Of a stretch of 27,809 nt of DNA, positions 26,275 to 27,809 are shown in pieces. The DNA is from a virus. The notes beneath the pieces were generated by a model. The model made no database searches, was not told where the DNA came from, and worked only from the letters and a program-made list of their open reading frames with translations. The stretch spans positions 1 to 27,809 of IMG/VR virus record IMGVR_UViG_3300042392_001498. One strand, 5' to 3'. A program made the position numbers and the translations under genes. Position 1 is the stretch's first letter. Every line of letters starts with the position of its first letter.

Positions 26275-26429
26275 ATAGACTCAATGGTGGTTAGACAAAC
26301 CACTTTAGTAATGTTCATCTTAGGTTCTTCTGCTAGTGCCATTGCTCTGGCTTCTTTCTCAGTTGAGGCAAAGATATCAAGATCAAATGCCGTTGCGTAG
26401 TCTAATAACGATACTCTGAATATATGCAT
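26271..26429 (-). CDS. 52-aa microprotein
   Basis: MHIFRVSLLDYATAFDLDIF then a helix STEKEARAMALAEEP and strand KVVCLTTIESI: a beta-alpha-beta layout. First in the 26429-25812 operon, from a leaderless consensus promoter. Not recognised. Confidence 0.75.
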   Translation of the reverse strand: MHIFRVSLLDYATAFDLDIFASTEKEARAMALAEEPKMNITKVVCLTTIESI

Positions 26430-26435
26430 ACTCTA

Positions 26436-26464
26436 AGTATAGCAAAATTTGCGGGACAAGTCAA
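26436..26464 (-). promoter_or_regulatory. Promoter TTGACT-17-TATACT, leaderless
   Basis: TTGACT (26464-26459), 17-nt spacer, TATACT (26441-26436), 6 nt to ATG 26429. Its -35 nearly touches the divergent -10 at 26466. Confidence 0.85.
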
Positions 26465-26465
26465 G

Positions 26466-26471
26466 TATAAT
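26466..26471 (+). promoter_or_regulatory. Leaderless -10 TATAAT (6 nt to ATG)
   Basis: Plus-strand TATAAT, 6 nt before ATG 26478. Divergent from, and abutting, the promoter at 26436-26464; the two probably compete for polymerase. Confidence 0.75.
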
Positions 26472-26477
26472 AGAGTA

Positions 26478-26789
26478 ATGACCCTACTATACATCCTATA
26501 CAGCCCAATACATAAGGCTATTAAGATAGGTATATCTGATGTTTCAGGCAGAAGGCTTGCAAGCCATAGGACCAAAGGGTGGATACTCATAAAATATTGG
26601 GCATTTCCCGAACGGGATCAAGCAAGACACATAGAATCCCTAGTAGTACAAACACTTACCAAGAAGCATGGACATTTCCTAGATAAGGCAGAGATGCCAC
26701 AAGGGGGATATACTGAAACATTTGATGCGTCGAAGATAACTCGAAAAGGTTTAATCCGTATGGTCAATAAGGCTATAAAGGAGTCTTGA
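26478..26789 (+). CDS. GIY-YIG-like nuclease (T5orf172/Mug113 type)
   Basis: 103 aa from the leaderless ATG 26478. LLYILYSP and IKIGIS are the two strands of the GIY-YIG core, with Arg in GRRLASHR and catalytic Glu in ARHIESLV. The layout fits the small T5orf172 subgroup. It may be a free-standing homing-type or repair nuclease. The 3' end overlaps the convergent zinc ribbon gene by 17 nt. Confidence 0.8.
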   Translation: MTLLYILYSPIHKAIKIGISDVSGRRLASHRTKGWILIKYWAFPERDQARHIESLVVQTLTKKHGHFLDKAEMPQGGYTETFDASKITRKGLIRMVNKAIKES

Positions 26790-26883
26790 TCTCCTGGCAT
26801 TTTGGACATTGCTTAGTAGGGTTTGATACCCCATAGGCTACCTGATACATCCCTCCACAATCAAAACAAAGAACATCTAACAT
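26773..26883 (-). CDS. 36-aa zinc-ribbon microprotein
   Basis: MLDVLCFDCGGMYQVAYG then CPKCQEIKTPL: CxxC...CxxC ribbon. Begins 4 nt after the SRPBCC stop, with AAAGGA in the end of that gene as Shine-Dalgarno. Confidence 0.72.
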   Translation of the reverse strand: MLDVLCFDCGGMYQVAYGVSNPTKQCPKCQEIKTPL

Positions 26884-26887
26884 TGGT

Positions 26888-27376
26888 CTATCCTTTAACA
26901 TTTTCTGCAACCTCTTTTAGTCTTACCAATGATTTTGCAACGATCTTTTGAGTCTTTGGGTATGCTTTACGAAAGTTGAGCCACGCTTGCCCAAACCATG
27001 TGGAGTAAGTGCCATCGAATGTTTCAGTAACTTCAGTTGAGCCATTGCCAAGATCCTGTAACTCATGTCTCCATCTCCATTGAGCAAAATGGCTCCAAGA
27101 AATTACTCTATTTTCTTCAAACTCAACAACCTGATTTGTAATTTTATAATGAATGCCTAGGTGCATTGCCGTTCTAAACTTAGCACCAAGGTTGAGTCGC
27201 TCTGGACCGCTGAGGTTGGCCATAATTGTTTTGCTGCCGTCTATTTCAAAATGTCGGTATGGATTGGCAAGCAGGTCAAATATTGTCTTGGGTGTTGCAT
27301 TAATGACTATTCGAGCCGATTTGATTTTGGGATTGCCTGTCTCAAAAATTTCTGATCGTGTTTTTATTGTTGGCAT
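26888..27376 (-). CDS. SRPBCC (START-like) domain protein
   Basis: 162 aa. Pattern of polyketide cyclase/dehydrase-type SRPBCC proteins: ARIVINATPKTIFDLLANPYRH at the start (helix-grip entry), then GAKFRT, VVEFEENRVISWSHF, WRWRHELQDLGNGSTEVTETFD and a long C-terminal helix. These proteins bind hydrophobic ligands. Looks like a cellular actinobacterial gene; host origin is inferred. Leaderless start. Confidence 0.85.
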   Translation of the reverse strand: MPTIKTRSEIFETGNPKIKSARIVINATPKTIFDLLANPYRHFEIDGSKTIMANLSGPERLNLGAKFRTAMHLGIHYKITNQVVEFEENRVISWSHFAQWRWRHELQDLGNGSTEVTETFDGTYSTWFGQAWLNFRKAYPKTQKIVAKSLVRLKEVAENVKG

Positions 27377-27382
27377 TACATA

Positions 27383-27388
27383 AGTATA
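27383..27388 (-). promoter_or_regulatory. Leaderless -10 TGA-TATACT (6 nt to ATG)
   Basis: Minus-strand TATACT, 6 nt (TATGTA) before ATG 27376. Confidence 0.72.
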
Positions 27389-27479
27389 TCATGGGGCTTT
27401 TTTGGCAAAAAATAGGTTTTAAAGTTCGGCGCAAAATAGAGGTAACAAACCTTTATATGCCCTATACGGGCAACATCGG

Positions 27480-27686
27480 TTAGTATCCTCCTAAGCACTC
27501 ATTTCGTGTATGGTATAGCCTGATCTTTGTCATTGTCTTTTTGTTCGGAGCATTGAGGGGTTCACCGCAAGCAGCACATTCCATGTCCCATTCGCCAGAA
27601 AAGAAGTCGTATCGTAATCCTTTTGTGCGATTATATTTTTCTATACGAAATGCTGTAAATGGGTCAGGTATCTCCATATTGATCAT
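27480..27686 (-). CDS. 68-aa CxxC...HxxxxxC protein
   Basis: MINMEIPDPFTAFRIEKYNR, then WDMECAACGEPLN and IRLYHTRNECLGGY: a probable zinc site from two Cys plus His and Cys. Unknown function. A TTGACT-17-TATACT leaderless promoter precedes it. The 103-nt gap after it holds only a small hairpin (TGCCC-TATAC-GGGCA, about 27458-27474). Confidence 0.72.
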   Translation of the reverse strand: MINMEIPDPFTAFRIEKYNRTKGLRYDFFSGEWDMECAACGEPLNAPNKKTMTKIRLYHTRNECLGGY

Positions 27687-27692
27687 ACATTA

Positions 27693-27721
27693 AGTATAGC
27701 GATTTTGGCGGGGGAAGTCAA
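27693..27721 (-). promoter_or_regulatory. Promoter TTGACT-17-TATACT, leaderless
   Basis: TTGACT (27721-27716), 17-nt spacer, TATACT (27698-27693), 6 nt to ATG 27686. Confidence 0.85.
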
Positions 27722-27746
27722 GATAGGATCGTAATCCCTAGTATAA

Positions 27747-27809
27747 CTAACCCCTATGCCAGATATAGAATGCTAAGGCTATGCTGAGGATATATGGGAT
27801 AGCGCAGAA
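27747..27809 (-). CDS. C-terminal end of a membrane protein (partial)
   Basis: The last 20 codons of a minus-strand ORF that enters from beyond the window: AIPYILSIALAFYIWHRG then stop. A membrane helix with a basic end. Weakly supported because it is short. Confidence 0.4.
   Translation of the reverse strand, partial: FCAIPYILSIALAFYIWHRG

Noticed and set aside
1-27809. Integrase, attachment sites, CRISPR array, replication origin
   Set aside because: No recombinase, no spaced palindromic repeats and no iteron cluster were seen.

Overview
The window is a densely packed, AT-rich phage genome segment, most likely from a tailed phage of a low-GC actinobacterium. Freshwater lineages such as the Nanopelagicales would fit, but that is inference. 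Evidence for a phage: a CHAP endolysin next to small membrane proteins, a head-protein-like gene, many tiny overlapping ORFs, four tRNA genes, HNH and GIY-YIG type nucleases, Hsp20, and almost no intergenic DNA. Evidence for an actinobacterial host: a WhiB-type protein, DUF7455-like zinc modules and widespread leaderless promoters. No integrase, terminase, portal, tail or replication gene is visible. No stretch of 300 bases lacks a gene.

Layout, left to right. 15-5535 (+): secreted or surface proteins (Ala/Thr-rich Ig-like/coiled-coil protein, PA14-FN3-coiled-coil protein, subtilisin-like protease), two small membrane proteins and a proteasome-beta-like Ntn hydrolase. 5571-7880 (+): tRNA-Asn, a putative 2OG-Fe(II) oxygenase and a NodU-type carbamoyltransferase. 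7918-10365 (+): CHAP endolysin, DUF2061-like protein, FmdB-type zinc ribbon, DUF7455-like proteins and thermonuclease. 10362-12649 (+): small proteins including a WhiB homologue. 12646-15551 (+): two paralogous 2OG-Fe(II) oxygenases, a luciferase-like flavin monooxygenase, an XapX protein, a holin-like protein and Hsp20, then a possible structured RNA at 15563-15677. 15683-18488: methyltransferase (-), HNH nuclease, cupin/JmjC-like oxygenase and a head-protease-like protein (+). 18485-25510 (-): TipAS-like protein, three tRNAs, sulfotransferase, HAD phosphatase, glutathione peroxidase, SGNH hydrolase, many microproteins, then an operon holding a 2OG oxygenase, an 83-aa protein and a luciferase-like monooxygenase fused to a 2OG oxygenase. 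25579-27809: a CBM-like protein and GIY-YIG-like protein (+), zinc microproteins and an SRPBCC protein (-).

Three themes stand out. First, an oxidative enzyme set occurs twice: once as separate genes (12646-14581) and once as an operon ending in a flavin-monooxygenase/2OG-oxygenase fusion (23223-25510). The fusion argues that the two chemistries act on one substrate. Second, expression is built on sigma70-like promoters placed so that the start codon is about +1. Fifteen genes have a -10 hexamer exactly 6 nt before ATG, and several -35 boxes overlap the stop codon of the gene before. Third, regulatory DNA is nested: at 3819-3883 one segment serves as terminator arm, promoter and Shine-Dalgarno, and two genes (PA14 protein at 1243, HAD phosphatase at 20740) have no ATG/GTG/TTG start and appear to begin with ATT.
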